DNA of 50,312 nucleotides from an uncultured SAR116 cluster alpha proteobacterium (GCA_902616005.1 CACMRG010000010.1:1-50312), one strand, 5' to 3'. Positions 7,639-17,619 are shown, numbered from the stretch's first letter. The notes: a model not told the origin generated them from the sequence alone. Translations and numbers: made by a program.

Positions 7639-8613
7639 TTAGTCTTTTCTTTTGTATACACCAACCTGCTTAGCAATTGGTTTCCAGTAGTTATAAGTTG
7701 CTTGAAAATGCTTTTTGTAATCCTCAGGTCCCTTATAATTAATTAAGATACCTTTTTTATGCATGGCAGCTTTGAAATCTTTATCCATAGCTGCACCCTC
7801 AAACATTTTAGCGTAGTGTTTAACTATTTCGGGTGAAGTGCCTTTAGGAGCAACTACACCTCTTTCAACTGCAAAAATAACATTGGCACCTTGTTCTTTA
7901 GCAGTTTTAATATTTGGTATTTGATCAAGCCTTGCATCATTGGTTACACCAAGTGCTTTTAACTTTCCTGCCTTAATAAACTTAATTGCCGCAGCTAAAT
8001 TGATTTCACCGAGTTTGATATTATCAGCGAGGAGTGCAGTCATCCTTTGCTTAGTTCCGTCATAAGAAACATGTTTAAATTTTACACCTGCCGCATCTTC
8101 AAGTAAAAGAAAAACAAATTGACTAGTTGATCCAAATGTACCACCCGCAGTGATAGTGCCAGGAGCTTTCTTTGCAGCTGCTACAAGTTCAGATAAATTA
8201 TTATAAGGTGTATTAACATTTGCACCAATAATTGAAGGTGTGGATGTTACCATAGAAATAGTTTCAAATGCATCCCACGTTATATCAATTCGACCTGTGA
8301 AATAGCTTGTAATTGCACTTTGGTGAATTGCAAATAATGTACATCCGTCGGGCTTTGCCTTAGATGCTTGTTTAGCACCTTTATTTCCACCTTGACCTCC
8401 AACGTTTACAACTTGCAATTGTGGTTTTGCACCATTTTTATTTATTTTATCAACCATTTGTCTAAAAATTACATCAGTACCACCACCAGCACCCCAAGGT
8501 ACTATTAATTTTGCGGTACCACATGGCATACTTGCAGAATGCGAAAAACCTATTGTTGTAAAAATTAAAGCTGTGGAAACAACTATTAATTTAAACATTT
8601 TGTTAAAATTCAT
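7639..8613 (-). CDS. TTT substrate-binding protein, TctC/Bug family
   Basis: Periplasmic solute-binding protein. The N terminus, MNFNKMFKLIVVSTALIFTT, is a signal peptide with a probable cleavage after the SHSA region near residue 28. Mature features match the Bug family: KLIVPWGAGGGTDVIFRQM, VNVGGQGGNKGAKQ, and the C-terminal pattern RGVVAPKGTSPEIV. The ATG at 8613 is preferred over 8625 because GGAGAG lies six bases before it and overlaps the upstream ATG. It diverges from the gamma-glutamyltransferase-like gene. Bug proteins bind many carboxylates, amides and nicotinate-like compounds, so the ligand is unknown. Confidence 0.93.
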   Translation of the reverse strand: MNFNKMFKLIVVSTALIFTTIGFSHSASMPCGTAKLIVPWGAGGGTDVIFRQMVDKINKNGAKPQLQVVNVGGQGGNKGAKQASKAKPDGCTLFAIHQSAITSYFTGRIDITWDAFETISMVTSTPSIIGANVNTPYNNLSELVAAAKKAPGTITAGGTFGSTSQFVFLLLEDAAGVKFKHVSYDGTKQRMTALLADNIKLGEINLAAAIKFIKAGKLKALGVTNDARLDQIPNIKTAKEQGANVIFAVERGVVAPKGTSPEIVKHYAKMFEGAAMDKDFKAAMHKKGILINYKGPEDYKKHFQATYNYWKPIAKQVGVYKRKD

Positions 8614-8641
8614 TAATCTCTCCATATATATTGTTTAAATA

Positions 8642-8670
8642 ATCTTGATAAAATTTTGATGCTGTGTCAA
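8642..8670 (-). promoter_or_regulatory. possible promoter of tctC
   Basis: On the minus strand a perfect TTGACA (8670-8665) is followed about 17 bases later by a poor -10 (CAAGAT / AAGATT). The spacing would give a short leader carrying the GGAGAG of tctC. The -35 is convincing; the -10 is weak. Confidence 0.4.
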
Positions 8671-8714
8671 TTTTTTAGAGAAAAACTTCGATATAAAACT
8701 AAGGACTATAAATT

Positions 8715-10523
8715 TTGTTTAATTTTACAACTAGACCTGAAATAATAGGTAATTTTGGAGTTGTTACAAGCACACATTGGATTGCTTCTGCAGTTGGTAT
8801 GTCAATTCTAGAAAAAGGTGGAAATGCTTTTGATGCCGCAGTTGCTACAGGGTTTGCCTTGCAAGTTGTAGAACCCCATCTAAATGGTCCTGGTGGAGAA
8901 GTTACAATAATTTTTTCAAAGAACAATCAACCACCCAAAGTAATCTGTGGTCAAGGAGTTGCTCCCCAAAAAGCGACAATTGATTATTACAAGAAGCTGG
9001 GTTTAAACGTTGTTCCCGGAAGCGGTCTTTTGGCAGCTGTTGTTCCAGGCGCATTCGATGCTTGGATGCTTTTACTATTAAATTATGGCTCTATGAAATT
9101 AAGTGAAGTTATTGAGCCAGCAATATCTATCTCTCAAAAAGGTTATCCACTTGTGCCAAATATAATAAATACAATAAAATCAGTGAAAGATCTTTTTTTA
9201 GTTGATTGGAAATCTTCTGCTGAAATTTATTTACCTAATGGAAAATTACCAAATGTAGGAGATTTTTTCTCTAATAGAAAAATGGGTGAGACATACCAAA
9301 AAATAATTAATGCCTCCTCCTCCTTTTCATCTAATCGTGAAAAACAAATAGAAAATGCTAGAGAAATTTGGAAATCTGGTTTTGTTGCAGAGAGCATTCA
9401 TAACTTTTGTAAAAATAACCACTTCATTGATACATCTGACAGAAAACATAAAGGATTGCTAGATGGTAATGATTTAGCTAATTGGCAGGCACATGAAGAA
9501 AAGCCAACATCTTTCAAATATAAAAATTATGAAGTATTTAAAACTGATGTTTGGGGTCAAGGACCTAGCTTCCTTCAACAGCTAGCAATTTTAGATAATT
9601 TTGATCTATCAAAATTTAATGAAGATGCACCTGAATTTGTTCATATAGTTACAGAAGCAACTAAACTAGCTTTTGCAGATAGAGAAGCTTTTTACGGAGA
9701 TCCAAATTTTGTAAATGTACCAATAGATCACTTGTTAAGTCGAGAATATAATGTTGAAAGAGCAAAACTTATAAATCAGAAAGCATCACTAGAAGTTAGA
9801 CCAGGACATATAGAAGGTTTTGGTGGACCAGTAATTGTAAGAAAAAAAGGGGAAACAGAAGAATCAAATTCAAAATACGATATAGGAGAGCCAACTGTAG
9901 CCAAATTTGATGACCTATCAACAAATTCTGATGGACAAACTTCAGGCGATACAACTCATTTTGATATTATAGATCAATGGGGCAATATGGTAGCAGCTAC
10001 GCCAAGTGGAGGATGGCTGCAGAGCTCACCAATAATTCCAGAACTTGGCTTTTGTTTGTCAAATAGAGCTCAAATGTTTTGGTTAGATGATAAATCACCT
10101 GCATCATTAGCTCCTAAGAAACGTCCAAGAACCACTCTATCTCCATCTTTTGCTTTTAAAAACGACAAACCATATATGGTTTTTGGTACACCTGGTGGAG
10201 ATCAACAAGATCAATGGTCTTTACATTTTTTTCTACGTCACGTTCACTTTGGCTTAAATTTACAAGAGGCTATTGATGCTCCAGGCTTTAGTACATTTCA
10301 TTTTCCAAATTCCTTTTTTCCAAGAGAAACTGACATAGGAAGTTTATTTATGGAAAATAGATTTTCACAGAATACAATTAAAGACCTAAAAAGAAGAGGT
10401 CATAATGTTACTGTTGAAGCAGACTGGTCACTTGGAAGAATGACTGCCGCATCGATAAATAATAAAATCCTAAAAGCAGCTGCAAATCCAAGGTTTATGC
10501 AAGGCTATGCGATAGGGAGATAA
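8715..10523 (+). CDS. gamma-glutamyltransferase family N-terminal nucleophile hydrolase
   Basis: Ggt-family protein of 602 residues, self-processing in known relatives. The catalytic Thr is Thr413 in SGDTTHFDIIDQWGN, and this bond is where the precursor would be cut into large and small subunits. Other family marks are GGNAFDAAVATGFAL, EPHLNGPGGE, and the small-subunit motifs PRTTLSPS and GTPGGDQQDQW. No signal peptide is visible, unlike periplasmic Ggt, so it probably acts in the cytosol. The start is TTG at 8715 with a weak upstream GGA. The neighbouring TTT transporter suggests hydrolysis of an imported amide or gamma-glutamyl compound (inference). Confidence 0.9.
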   Translation: MFNFTTRPEIIGNFGVVTSTHWIASAVGMSILEKGGNAFDAAVATGFALQVVEPHLNGPGGEVTIIFSKNNQPPKVICGQGVAPQKATIDYYKKLGLNVVPGSGLLAAVVPGAFDAWMLLLLNYGSMKLSEVIEPAISISQKGYPLVPNIINTIKSVKDLFLVDWKSSAEIYLPNGKLPNVGDFFSNRKMGETYQKIINASSSFSSNREKQIENAREIWKSGFVAESIHNFCKNNHFIDTSDRKHKGLLDGNDLANWQAHEEKPTSFKYKNYEVFKTDVWGQGPSFLQQLAILDNFDLSKFNEDAPEFVHIVTEATKLAFADREAFYGDPNFVNVPIDHLLSREYNVERAKLINQKASLEVRPGHIEGFGGPVIVRKKGETEESNSKYDIGEPTVAKFDDLSTNSDGQTSGDTTHFDIIDQWGNMVAATPSGGWLQSSPIIPELGFCLSNRAQMFWLDDKSPASLAPKKRPRTTLSPSFAFKNDKPYMVFGTPGGDQQDQWSLHFFLRHVHFGLNLQEAIDAPGFSTFHFPNSFFPRETDIGSLFMENRFSQNTIKDLKRRGHNVTVEADWSLGRMTAASINNKILKAAANPRFMQGYAIGR

Positions 10524-10524
10524 A

Positions 10525-11325
10525 ATGAAAATTGGAATTATTGGTTTTGGAGCAATAGGGTTTGATGTTGCAAAAAAGTTAGATAAGGAAATAGATAAAT
10601 TTAATGTTATAGGAGTTCATTCCAGAACAAAAAATAAAATAATTGATAAAACATCTTCATTTAATTCATCTTTGAGATATTTAAGTCTTGATGAAATTTG
10701 CAAAAAATCTGATGTAGTTATAGATTGCGCCCCTAAAGAGGCCTTCAAAGAAATAATCCAGAAATGTTTAGATTATAAAACTAAATTAATTACAGTAAGT
10801 GGTGCAGGAATATTAGAAAACCAAGAAATAATTAATAAAGCCAGAGAATATTCTACCAAAATATTTTTAGCATCTGGAGCTATTATTGGACTAGATGGGC
10901 TAAGTGCTGTTTCAGAAGGAAAAGTTGATTATGTTAAAATGATAACAAGAAAACCTCCCAATGCATTAATTAAAGCTAAATTTGTTGTGGAAAATAAAAT
11001 AAATTTAGAAAACTTAAATGAACCAAAACTTATATTTTCAGATAATGCATTAGAAGGGGCTAAAGCTTTTCCCGCTAATGTCAACGTAGCTGCAGCAGTT
11101 GGTCTAGCTGGGGTTGGTGCTAAAAAAACTCAACTTGAAATTTGGGCAGACCCAACTTTAACTAAAAACACTCATACAATTCTGGTGAAATCTGATAGCT
11201 CAAATTTTAAAATAGAAATTGAAAACATTCAATCAGTTGAAAATCCAGGAACAGGTAAAATCACAGCATTGAGTGTAGTAGCAACTTTAAGGGGTATTAT
11301 AAGTTCATTAAAGGTTGGCACCTAA
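10525..11325 (+). CDS. aspartate dehydrogenase family protein (NadX/DUF108)
   Basis: NAD(P)-dependent dehydrogenase of the AspDH family, which oxidises L-aspartate to iminoaspartate/oxaloacetate or works in reverse. The 266 residues begin with the Rossmann motif GIIGFGAIG, then SGAIIGLDGLSA, FPANVNVAAAVGLAGVG, and WADPTLTKNTHTI containing the conserved catalytic His217. It follows the Ggt-like gene with one base between stop and start, so the two form one transcription unit. A shared amide or amino-acid catabolic role is inferred. Involvement in NAD synthesis is the other option, but no nadA or nadC lies here. Confidence 0.87.
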   Translation: MKIGIIGFGAIGFDVAKKLDKEIDKFNVIGVHSRTKNKIIDKTSSFNSSLRYLSLDEICKKSDVVIDCAPKEAFKEIIQKCLDYKTKLITVSGAGILENQEIINKAREYSTKIFLASGAIIGLDGLSAVSEGKVDYVKMITRKPPNALIKAKFVVENKINLENLNEPKLIFSDNALEGAKAFPANVNVAAAVGLAGVGAKKTQLEIWADPTLTKNTHTILVKSDSSNFKIEIENIQSVENPGTGKITALSVVATLRGIISSLKVGT

Positions 11326-11332
11326 ATTAATT

Positions 11333-11348
11333 TGGCATACTGCTTGCA
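11333..11348 (+). promoter_or_regulatory. sigma-54-type (-24/-12) promoter candidate
   Basis: TGGCATACTGCTTGCA matches TGGCAY-N5-TTGCW with exactly ten bases between the GG and GC dinucleotides, the invariant spacing of RpoN promoters. It lies in the short gap after the aspartate dehydrogenase gene. The predicted transcription start, about 12 bases past GC, falls at 11358-11359, on the ATG of the following small frame. A weaker match inside tctB shows that chance hits occur. Confidence 0.5.
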
Positions 11349-11358
11349 AATTCAAATA

Positions 11359-11523
11359 ATGGACCCAATTACACTTATTTCTTTACTTTACAAAATTACT
11401 ATATTTTCTCCTAAAATAAATACTAATGTAGATGAAAATAATTTAATTAATAAAAAAAGTAGAACTGAGATTATAGAGTTGTATAGATCAACTATGATAA
11501 ATAAAAAAAATAACGAACATTAA
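11359..11523 (+). CDS. hypothetical 54-residue protein
   Basis: A small frame begins with MDPITLISLLYKITIF, a hydrophobic N-terminal segment, then a polar Asn/Lys/Glu-rich tail ending KNNEH. The ATG lies at the predicted start point of the sigma-54-like promoter, so the message may be leaderless; a longer frame from a TTG at 11332 would run through the promoter itself. It converges with the PanE-like gene, seven bases apart. I do not recognise it. It could be a real microprotein or an open frame by chance in AT-rich DNA. Confidence 0.4.
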   Translation: MDPITLISLLYKITIFSPKINTNVDENNLINKKSRTEIIELYRSTMINKKNNEH

Positions 11524-11530
11524 TATTTGT

Positions 11531-12454
11531 TTAACTTATTTTATTTAAATTATCCTCATAAATACACATATTTAGATGACAAGTTTCTAACAAACTTGTA
11601 TTTAACTTTTTCTTTTTTCCTAGTTTTATAAATTCAAAAAATATATGCTCGTGTTCTGTCATTAATTTTTTTTCCATATCTACAAGCATAGATGCCTTAA
11701 ATGGAACATCTGACTTAAACAGAAGATCTTCATGTAAGCTTTTAGCTTCGGCTCTTAATTCATACCCATTTTCTTTTGATATATTGATGCATTCATTCCA
11801 GAGATTTTGAATGAATATTTTTCCATTCGGTTTTGTATTTATATTATCTATACTTGTTTGAAATAGAGTAGTTGCTCCCGCAATAGTTGCGAGGAAAATC
11901 CATTTTTCCCAAATATCTTGATCTATATTGTCACTCAACATTGTTTGAAAATCAGCCTTACGACATAGTTGATAAAATTCATTTGCAATATTTTTATTTG
12001 CTTCATACCGACTACCAAAAGTTAATCGTTTTATTTTGCCAACATGTTTTATCTCTCCAGGTGATGTAGTATTTGAACTAACATGGGCTACGCCACCGAA
12101 GACATTTTCTCTTTTAAACGCTTTTTCTAATTTGCTTATGTGTGCTTGACCATTAAGAAGAGGAATTATAATAGCATTTTTTTGAGTAGGTTTCAAATCA
12201 GCAATTGCTTCGTCTAAATGATAAGCTTTGCAGGAAATAATTATTACATCGTAGTTGATTTTCAGACTTTTTTTTGTGATTAAAATTGGATTTATTTTAA
12301 AATTACCAAAATCACTCAGTATTTTAATCCCAGTCTCTGATACTAGTTTTTTAGTCTTATCTGTAACTAAAAATGTCACATCACAATTTGTTTTTTGCAG
12401 GTGAGCTCCGAAAAAACTACCTAATCCCCCAACTCCCAATATTAAAACTTTCAT
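11531..12454 (-). CDS. ketopantoate reductase family protein (PanE/ApbA-like)
   Basis: Predicted NADPH-dependent reductase; the family reference enzyme makes pantoate for coenzyme A. The 307 residues show GVGGLGSFFGAHL (7-19) for cofactor binding, Lys76 in SCKAYHLDEA corresponding to the family's active-site Lys, and the C-terminal helical domain with WEKWIFLATIAGATTLF. Many PanE paralogues in catabolic clusters act on other 2-keto acids, and this one sits beside an aldo/keto reductase rather than panB/panC, so panE itself is not assured. The aldo/keto reductase gene precedes it on the same strand after nine bases. Confidence 0.85.
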   Translation of the reverse strand: MKVLILGVGGLGSFFGAHLQKTNCDVTFLVTDKTKKLVSETGIKILSDFGNFKINPILITKKSLKINYDVIIISCKAYHLDEAIADLKPTQKNAIIIPLLNGQAHISKLEKAFKRENVFGGVAHVSSNTTSPGEIKHVGKIKRLTFGSRYEANKNIANEFYQLCRKADFQTMLSDNIDQDIWEKWIFLATIAGATTLFQTSIDNINTKPNGKIFIQNLWNECINISKENGYELRAEAKSLHEDLLFKSDVPFKASMLVDMEKKLMTEHEHIFFEFIKLGKKKKLNTSLLETCHLNMCIYEDNLNKIS

Positions 12455-12463
12455 TATTAATCC

Positions 12464-13441
12464 TCAGTTAAAATTTTTATTTTGTAATTCTTCAATTCTC
12501 ATTAGAGTTTCTTCATCAAGATGACCTTGGTCATATCCTTTTAATGCTTCCTTAAGATGTTCAATATTTGCAAGTCCTATTACTATTGTGGACATATCTT
12601 TGTTTGATAAACCATATCTTAATGCTTTTTGAGCTTTTGTTCCTTTAACATCATTAAATATTAAGTTAATTTTTTCAACCCTTCTATTAAGTTCATTTTC
12701 GTTAATTCCAAATGTAACGGGTATTTCTCTTCCGTGTCTTTTGTCAGTAGCTAAATAACCAGCAGCATAAATTCTAATGTTCATTAGGCCCATATCTTTG
12801 GAAATACAATTATTTATTAAATTTGAAAAATTATGATCATTCCAATTTCTACTGGAATTATATGAGGCACTTGGATTTAATAAATTATAATAAATTTGTG
12901 CAACATCAAAACAATCACTTAACACAACTTCATTAATAGCATCTATATCACCTAAAGCAGTTATTCCAATAGATTTAATTCTTTCATCAGATTTAAACTT
13001 TTCCATTGCATCAGCTACGCCACCTCTTTTTAGGATATCTTTTGCAGAAAAATTATCTTTATCACCAACACTTTGTATACGATTATGTAATTGATATAAT
13101 TCCACAAAATTTCTTTGGAGCCTTCCTAATGATGCATCAATTTTCCGGTCTAACTGAGAAATAATACTTTCACTGCTATTTGGGTCTAATCGAGCCTTTG
13201 TAGATATTTGAAATTTATCTTTAGAAAATAGTGGCAAAAGATCACCTATATTTTTTTCAGATTTTCCTTCGCTATAAGATTCAGCTGTATCAATCCAATT
13301 AATACCTTTTTCTGATGCTAATGAAAGCGCTTTGTGCATTATTTCTTTATCTGGATCAATTAATATACCCCCTACCCAGCCACCACCAAATGTCAGCTGA
13401 GAAATCTTAAATTCTGTTCTTCCAAATCTTCTAATTTTCAT
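12464..13441 (-). CDS. aldo/keto reductase
   Basis: NADPH-dependent oxidoreductase with a TIM barrel, 325 residues. The catalytic tetrad is visible: Asp51 and Tyr56 in WIDTAESYSEG, Lys82 in STKARL and His119 in LYQLHNR. The nucleotide-binding end is represented by DMSTIVIGLANIEHLKEAL near the C terminus. It resembles the L-galactose/D-threo-aldose dehydrogenase branch. It is transcribed with the PanE-like gene and diverges from the EamA transporter across 44 bp. Substrate unknown. Confidence 0.9.
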   Translation of the reverse strand: MKIRRFGRTEFKISQLTFGGGWVGGILIDPDKEIMHKALSLASEKGINWIDTAESYSEGKSEKNIGDLLPLFSKDKFQISTKARLDPNSSESIISQLDRKIDASLGRLQRNFVELYQLHNRIQSVGDKDNFSAKDILKRGGVADAMEKFKSDERIKSIGITALGDIDAINEVVLSDCFDVAQIYYNLLNPSASYNSSRNWNDHNFSNLINNCISKDMGLMNIRIYAAGYLATDKRHGREIPVTFGINENELNRRVEKINLIFNDVKGTKAQKALRYGLSNKDMSTIVIGLANIEHLKEALKGYDQGHLDEETLMRIEELQNKNFN

Positions 13442-13485
13442 GTATCAATGTCTTTCAATTCATACTTTAAAATAAAAACTAATTC

Positions 13486-14385
13486 ATGCCAAGCAATCAA
13501 AAAAACACTTATTTATATTTTATTATAGGTTGTGTTTGTTCATCTTTTTCGGCAATGCTCGGAGGGACAACTTTTGTATTTACAAGAGCTTTAGTAACTT
13601 CTCTTGACCCGTTAATCATTAGTTTTGTGAGATATGGGCTTACTGGATTACTATTTTTAATATTTTTTTTTATTAGTTTCAAAAAAATAATCTTTCAAAA
13701 AAATGATCTTATATACATGGCTTTAATTGGGATATTTATGTTCACACTTTTCCCTATATTTATGGCTCTTGGCTTGGAAATCACTACATCATCTAGAGCA
13801 GGCCTTTTATATGCAACAATGCCTATTTTTACTATAATTATTGCCTGTATTTTTAAAATAGAATCTTTTTCACTTCCAAAATTGATCTCCGTTATCATTG
13901 CCTTTTCAGGAGTTTATTTTTGTTTAAGTGAATTTATAGACCCAACAGCACCTCACCCTATCAAAGGAGATATTTTAATGACAATTAGTGTGATTTCTGC
14001 GTCAGTTTTTACAGTTTTTTCAGGAAAGTTTTTAAAAAAATATGGGAATGTCAATGTATTAATTTTTACGTTATTTTCAGGATCTATATCAACGATGTTA
14101 ATTTGTCTTGTAGTTGGAGAGAAAATATCAAATGTTCTATTTCTGACTGATATAAATTATTTTTACCTATTCATGTTAATTATACCTGGTGGTATTTTAA
14201 TGATGTATTTATGGGGAAAGGCTTTACAGATAATTTCACCGACACAAGCTTCTATAACACTTGGCTTCAACCCTATTAGTGCTACTATACTGGGTCATTT
14301 TATATTAAATGAAATAATAAGTTCTAGAATATTTGTTGCTATAGGGCTAATAATTATTGCTATATTTGTTTCAAACTGGAAATAA
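13486..14385 (+). CDS. EamA/DMT-family transporter
   Basis: Integral inner-membrane transporter of the drug/metabolite superfamily, often a metabolite exporter. The 299 residues form ten hydrophobic segments in two five-helix EamA repeats (about 10-140 and 155-298). Typical motifs are TRALVTSLDPLIISFVRYG in the first repeat and ALQIISPTQASITLGFNPISATILG in the second. The substrate cannot be told. It stands alone on this strand and converges on gatB with four bases between. Confidence 0.9.
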   Translation: MPSNQKNTYLYFIIGCVCSSFSAMLGGTTFVFTRALVTSLDPLIISFVRYGLTGLLFLIFFFISFKKIIFQKNDLIYMALIGIFMFTLFPIFMALGLEITTSSRAGLLYATMPIFTIIIACIFKIESFSLPKLISVIIAFSGVYFCLSEFIDPTAPHPIKGDILMTISVISASVFTVFSGKFLKKYGNVNVLIFTLFSGSISTMLICLVVGEKISNVLFLTDINYFYLFMLIIPGGILMMYLWGKALQIISPTQASITLGFNPISATILGHFILNEIISSRIFVAIGLIIIAIFVSNWK

Positions 14386-14389
14386 AAAT

Positions 14390-15859
14390 CTACTTTAATT
14401 TTGATTTCAAAATTTTATTAACTAAACCTGGATTTGCTTTGCCTTGAGAAATTTTCATAACTTGTCCAACAAAAAAACCGAATAATTTATCTTTTCCACT
14501 TAAATATTCCTTTACTTTATCTTTATTTTCATTGATTACTTGATCAACAAAAACTTCAATAGCACTATCATCTGTAACTTGTTCTAAGCCCTTTTCTTTA
14601 ACAATCATTTTTGGTGACTTAGATGTGGCAAACATTATTTCAAATACATCTTTAGCAATTTTTCCAGATATTGTTTTATTTTCAATTAATTCTACAAGTT
14701 CATTTAAATAGTTTGGAGATATTGGATTTTGATTAAATTGAATATTATTTTTCTTTAACAACCCAAATAATTCTGAGGTCATCCAATTAACGACTAGTTT
14801 ACCATCTCGATCTTTTGCTGAATTTTCATAATAGTGCACATATTCTTTTTCTTCTGCAATAACATTAGCGTCATATTTTGTTATGCCATATTCAGAAATT
14901 AATCTTTCTACCAATTGATCTGGTAATTCAGGCATGTCACTTCTAATCTCACTAATTTGACTATCACAAAGTTCTAATGGCAAAAGATCTGGATCAGGGA
15001 AATATCTGTAATCATGAGCATCTTCTTTACTTCTCATTGACCTAGTCTCACCAGTTGAGGTGTCAAATAACCTTGTTTCTTGATCAATTACGCCACCATT
15101 TTCTAATATTTCAACCTGCCGTTCTGCTTCATATTGGATCGCTTGAGAAATAAATTTAATTGAATTTAAATTTTTAATTTCACATCTTGTTCCTAAATTT
15201 CCATTTGGTTTTCTGACAGATACATTGCAATCAGCTCTTAAAGATCCTTGTTCCATGTTTCCATCACATGTTTCAATATACCTTAATACCGTTCTAATTT
15301 TCTTTACATATGATGCAGCTTCTTCAGGTGATCTTAAATCTGGTTTAGAAACAATTTCCATTAACGCAACTCCTGTTCTATTTAAATCAATAAAAGATTT
15401 ACTAGGATGTTGGTCATGCAATGATTTGCCTGCATCTTGTTCGAGATGAATTCTCTCAATTCCTATAACTTTATCTTCACCATTAGCATCTGTAATTTGT
15501 AGACTACCCTCACCTACAATTGGGTATTTATATTGACTGATTTGATAACCTTGAGGTAAGTCAGCATAAAAATAATTTTTTCTATCAAAAACAGAGTACT
15601 TATTTATCTCAGCATTTAGAGCTATTCCTGATTTTATCGCCTGCTTTATACATGTTTGATTAATTACTGGCAACATTCCAGGCATCGCGGCATCTACTAG
15701 AGAAACGTTATGATTTGGATCTTTACCAAATTCAGTAGATGCTCCAGAAAAAAGTTTAGAACTACTTAAAACTTGAGCATGTATTTCTAAACCAATTACA
15801 ATTTCCCAATCACCAGTTTTTCCAGAGATATAATTTGAGTTTTTATTAGTATTTATCAT
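14390..15859 (-). CDS. gatB: Asp/Glu-tRNA amidotransferase subunit B
   Basis: Kinase/tRNA-binding subunit of GatCAB, which converts Glu-tRNA(Gln) and/or Asp-tRNA(Asn) to the amide form in translation. The 489 residues include [13 protein letters not shown], the [17 protein letters not shown] signature, [26 protein letters not shown], and a C-terminal YqeY-like domain (about 340-489) that contacts tRNA. The ATG overlaps the gatA stop by four bases. Last gene of gatC-gatA-gatB. Confidence 0.97.
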   Translation of the reverse strand: MINTNKNSNYISGKTGDWEIVIGLEIHAQVLSSSKLFSGASTEFGKDPNHNVSLVDAAMPGMLPVINQTCIKQAIKSGIALNAEINKYSVFDRKNYFYADLPQGYQISQYKYPIVGEGSLQITDANGEDKVIGIERIHLEQDAGKSLHDQHPSKSFIDLNRTGVALMEIVSKPDLRSPEEAASYVKKIRTVLRYIETCDGNMEQGSLRADCNVSVRKPNGNLGTRCEIKNLNSIKFISQAIQYEAERQVEILENGGVIDQETRLFDTSTGETRSMRSKEDAHDYRYFPDPDLLPLELCDSQISEIRSDMPELPDQLVERLISEYGITKYDANVIAEEKEYVHYYENSAKDRDGKLVVNWMTSELFGLLKKNNIQFNQNPISPNYLNELVELIENKTISGKIAKDVFEIMFATSKSPKMIVKEKGLEQVTDDSAIEVFVDQVINENKDKVKEYLSGKDKLFGFFVGQVMKISQGKANPGLVNKILKSKLK

Positions 15860-17319
15860 GACGCAGCTCCATTTGGAGTGTCTTTAAAAGATGCGCAAGA
15901 TTCTATTATATTAGCAACATTCAAAAGACCTTGTTCATCAAAATCTTTTCCTAATATTTGAATTCCAACAGGTAATTTATTTTTATCAAGTTTAATTGGC
16001 AATGAAATTCCAGGTATTCCAGCTAAAGAAGCTGGCACAGTGAATACGTCATTTAGGTACATAGTTAACAAATCTTGAGTGCTTCCAAGTTTAAAAGCTG
16101 TAGTTGGTGTTGTTGGTGTAACAAGATAATCAACTTGTTTAAAAATTTCAGTAAATTCATTTTTAATTAATCTTCTTACTTTTTGAGCTTTTAAGTAATA
16201 GGCATCGTAATAACCTGAAGACAACACATAAGTTCCTATCATAATTCTTCTTTTTACTTCATCACCAAATCCTAAATTTCTAGTATTTTCATACATTTCA
16301 TCCAAGCTATTTCCATCAATTCTAGCTCCATATCTTACCCCATCGTACCTTGCCAAATTGCTTGAAGCCTCAGCTGGCGCAACAATGTAGTAAACAGGTA
16401 AAGAGTATTTAGTTAAAGGAAGTTTTACAGGTATGATTTCAGCTCCATTTTCTTTTAAGAAATTTATAGTCATATCTTTTGCGTTTAATATATCAGATGA
16501 AATTCCATCACTGTTATATTCTTCTGGAATACCAATTTTGATACCTTTAATACTTTTACCTAGGTCATTATAAAAATTAGGGACATCTTTATTTGATGAA
16601 GTTGAGTCTTTAGGGTCGTAACCACACATAACTTGAAGCATTAATGCAGCATCAGGCACATTCCTAGTAATTGGACCCGCTTGATCAAGTGATGAAGCAA
16701 AGGCAACAATCCCCCATCGTGAACATCTTCCGTAAGTTGGCTTTAATCCTACAACTCCACAAAATGCTGCAGGCTGCCTTATTGAACCACCTGTATCTGT
16801 TCCAGTAGCTGCTAAAGCAGCTTTAGCTGCAACCGCTGCTGCAGATCCTCCAGATGATCCTCCTGGAGTTCTTTTTTCTTCGAAATTCCATGGATTAATA
16901 ACCTCCCCTTTAGCAGCAGTTTCATTACTTGAGCCCATTGCGAATTCATCGCATGAAAGCTTTCCTAAATTAATAGCACCTTCTTTCCAAAGATTCTGGG
17001 TTACAGTACTTTCATAAGTTGGAATGAATTTTTTTAATATTTTTGAAGATGCAGTAGTTTCTATACCCAAAGTGCAAAACATATCTTTTACACCTAAGGG
17101 AATTCCCTCCAAAAACCTCTGGTTCCCATTGAAATAATTTTGATCAGAAGTTTTTGCTTGTTCTAAAGCTTGATCAAAACATGTGGTTAGGTACATATTT
17201 AAATCTTTAGTTTTTTCGATAGCATTAATATAAGTTTCTACTAATTCCTTAGTTGAAAATTCTTTTTTCTTTAATAGAAATAGAGCTTCACTTATACTAA
17301 ATTGCAATAAATTACTCAT
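15856..17319 (-). CDS. gatA: Asp/Glu-tRNA amidotransferase subunit A
   Basis: Amidase subunit that releases ammonia from glutamine. The Ser-cisSer-Lys triad is readable as Lys78 in LGVKDM, Ser155 in [15 protein letters not shown] and nucleophile Ser179 in [30 protein letters not shown] follows, as in all GatA proteins. At 487 residues it is full length. It starts one base past the gatC stop and overlaps gatB, so the three are translated together. Confidence 0.97.
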   Translation of the reverse strand: MSNLLQFSISEALFLLKKKEFSTKELVETYINAIEKTKDLNMYLTTCFDQALEQAKTSDQNYFNGNQRFLEGIPLGVKDMFCTLGIETTASSKILKKFIPTYESTVTQNLWKEGAINLGKLSCDEFAMGSSNETAAKGEVINPWNFEEKRTPGGSSGGSAAAVAAKAALAATGTDTGGSIRQPAAFCGVVGLKPTYGRCSRWGIVAFASSLDQAGPITRNVPDAALMLQVMCGYDPKDSTSSNKDVPNFYNDLGKSIKGIKIGIPEEYNSDGISSDILNAKDMTINFLKENGAEIIPVKLPLTKYSLPVYYIVAPAEASSNLARYDGVRYGARIDGNSLDEMYENTRNLGFGDEVKRRIMIGTYVLSSGYYDAYYLKAQKVRRLIKNEFTEIFKQVDYLVTPTTPTTAFKLGSTQDLLTMYLNDVFTVPASLAGIPGISLPIKLDKNKLPVGIQILGKDFDEQGLLNVANIIESCASFKDTPNGAAS

Positions 17320-17619
17320 CTATTCAATAACCTTCGGAACTACAAAATATCCACTTTTCTTTTCGGGAGCATTTTCTAAGACATCATTATTTTTATTTCC
17401 ATCATCCACTACATCTTCTCTAATTGGCAAATTATGTCCTGTAACTGAACTAAGTGGATTGACACTTTCAGTATCAACCTCATTAAGTTGTTCAATAAAA
17501 CCAATAATTTTATTTAAATCGTCCATTAGCTTAATTGAACCTGTTTCATCAATTGGGATTCTTGATAATTTTCCAAGTTTTTTTAATGTATCTAAGTCGA
17601 TTTTACTGTTATTACTCAT
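17320..17619 (-). CDS. gatC: Asp/Glu-tRNA amidotransferase subunit C
   Basis: Small scaffold subunit that wraps GatA and GatB together. It has 99 residues with LDTLKKLGKLSRIPID at the N terminus, a middle helix (LNKIIGFIEQLNEVDTE), VNPLSSVTGHNLPIREDVV, and ends KSGYFVVPKVIE, all family traits. First gene of gatCAB and divergent from the RuvX gene, an arrangement common in Alphaproteobacteria. Confidence 0.95.
   Translation of the reverse strand: MSNNSKIDLDTLKKLGKLSRIPIDETGSIKLMDDLNKIIGFIEQLNEVDTESVNPLSSVTGHNLPIREDVVDDGNKNNDVLENAPEKKSGYFVVPKVIE

Noticed and set aside
8691-8714. Promoter for the Ggt-like gene (TATAAA at about 8691)
   Set aside because: No -35 at proper distance; TATAAA is common by chance at this base composition.
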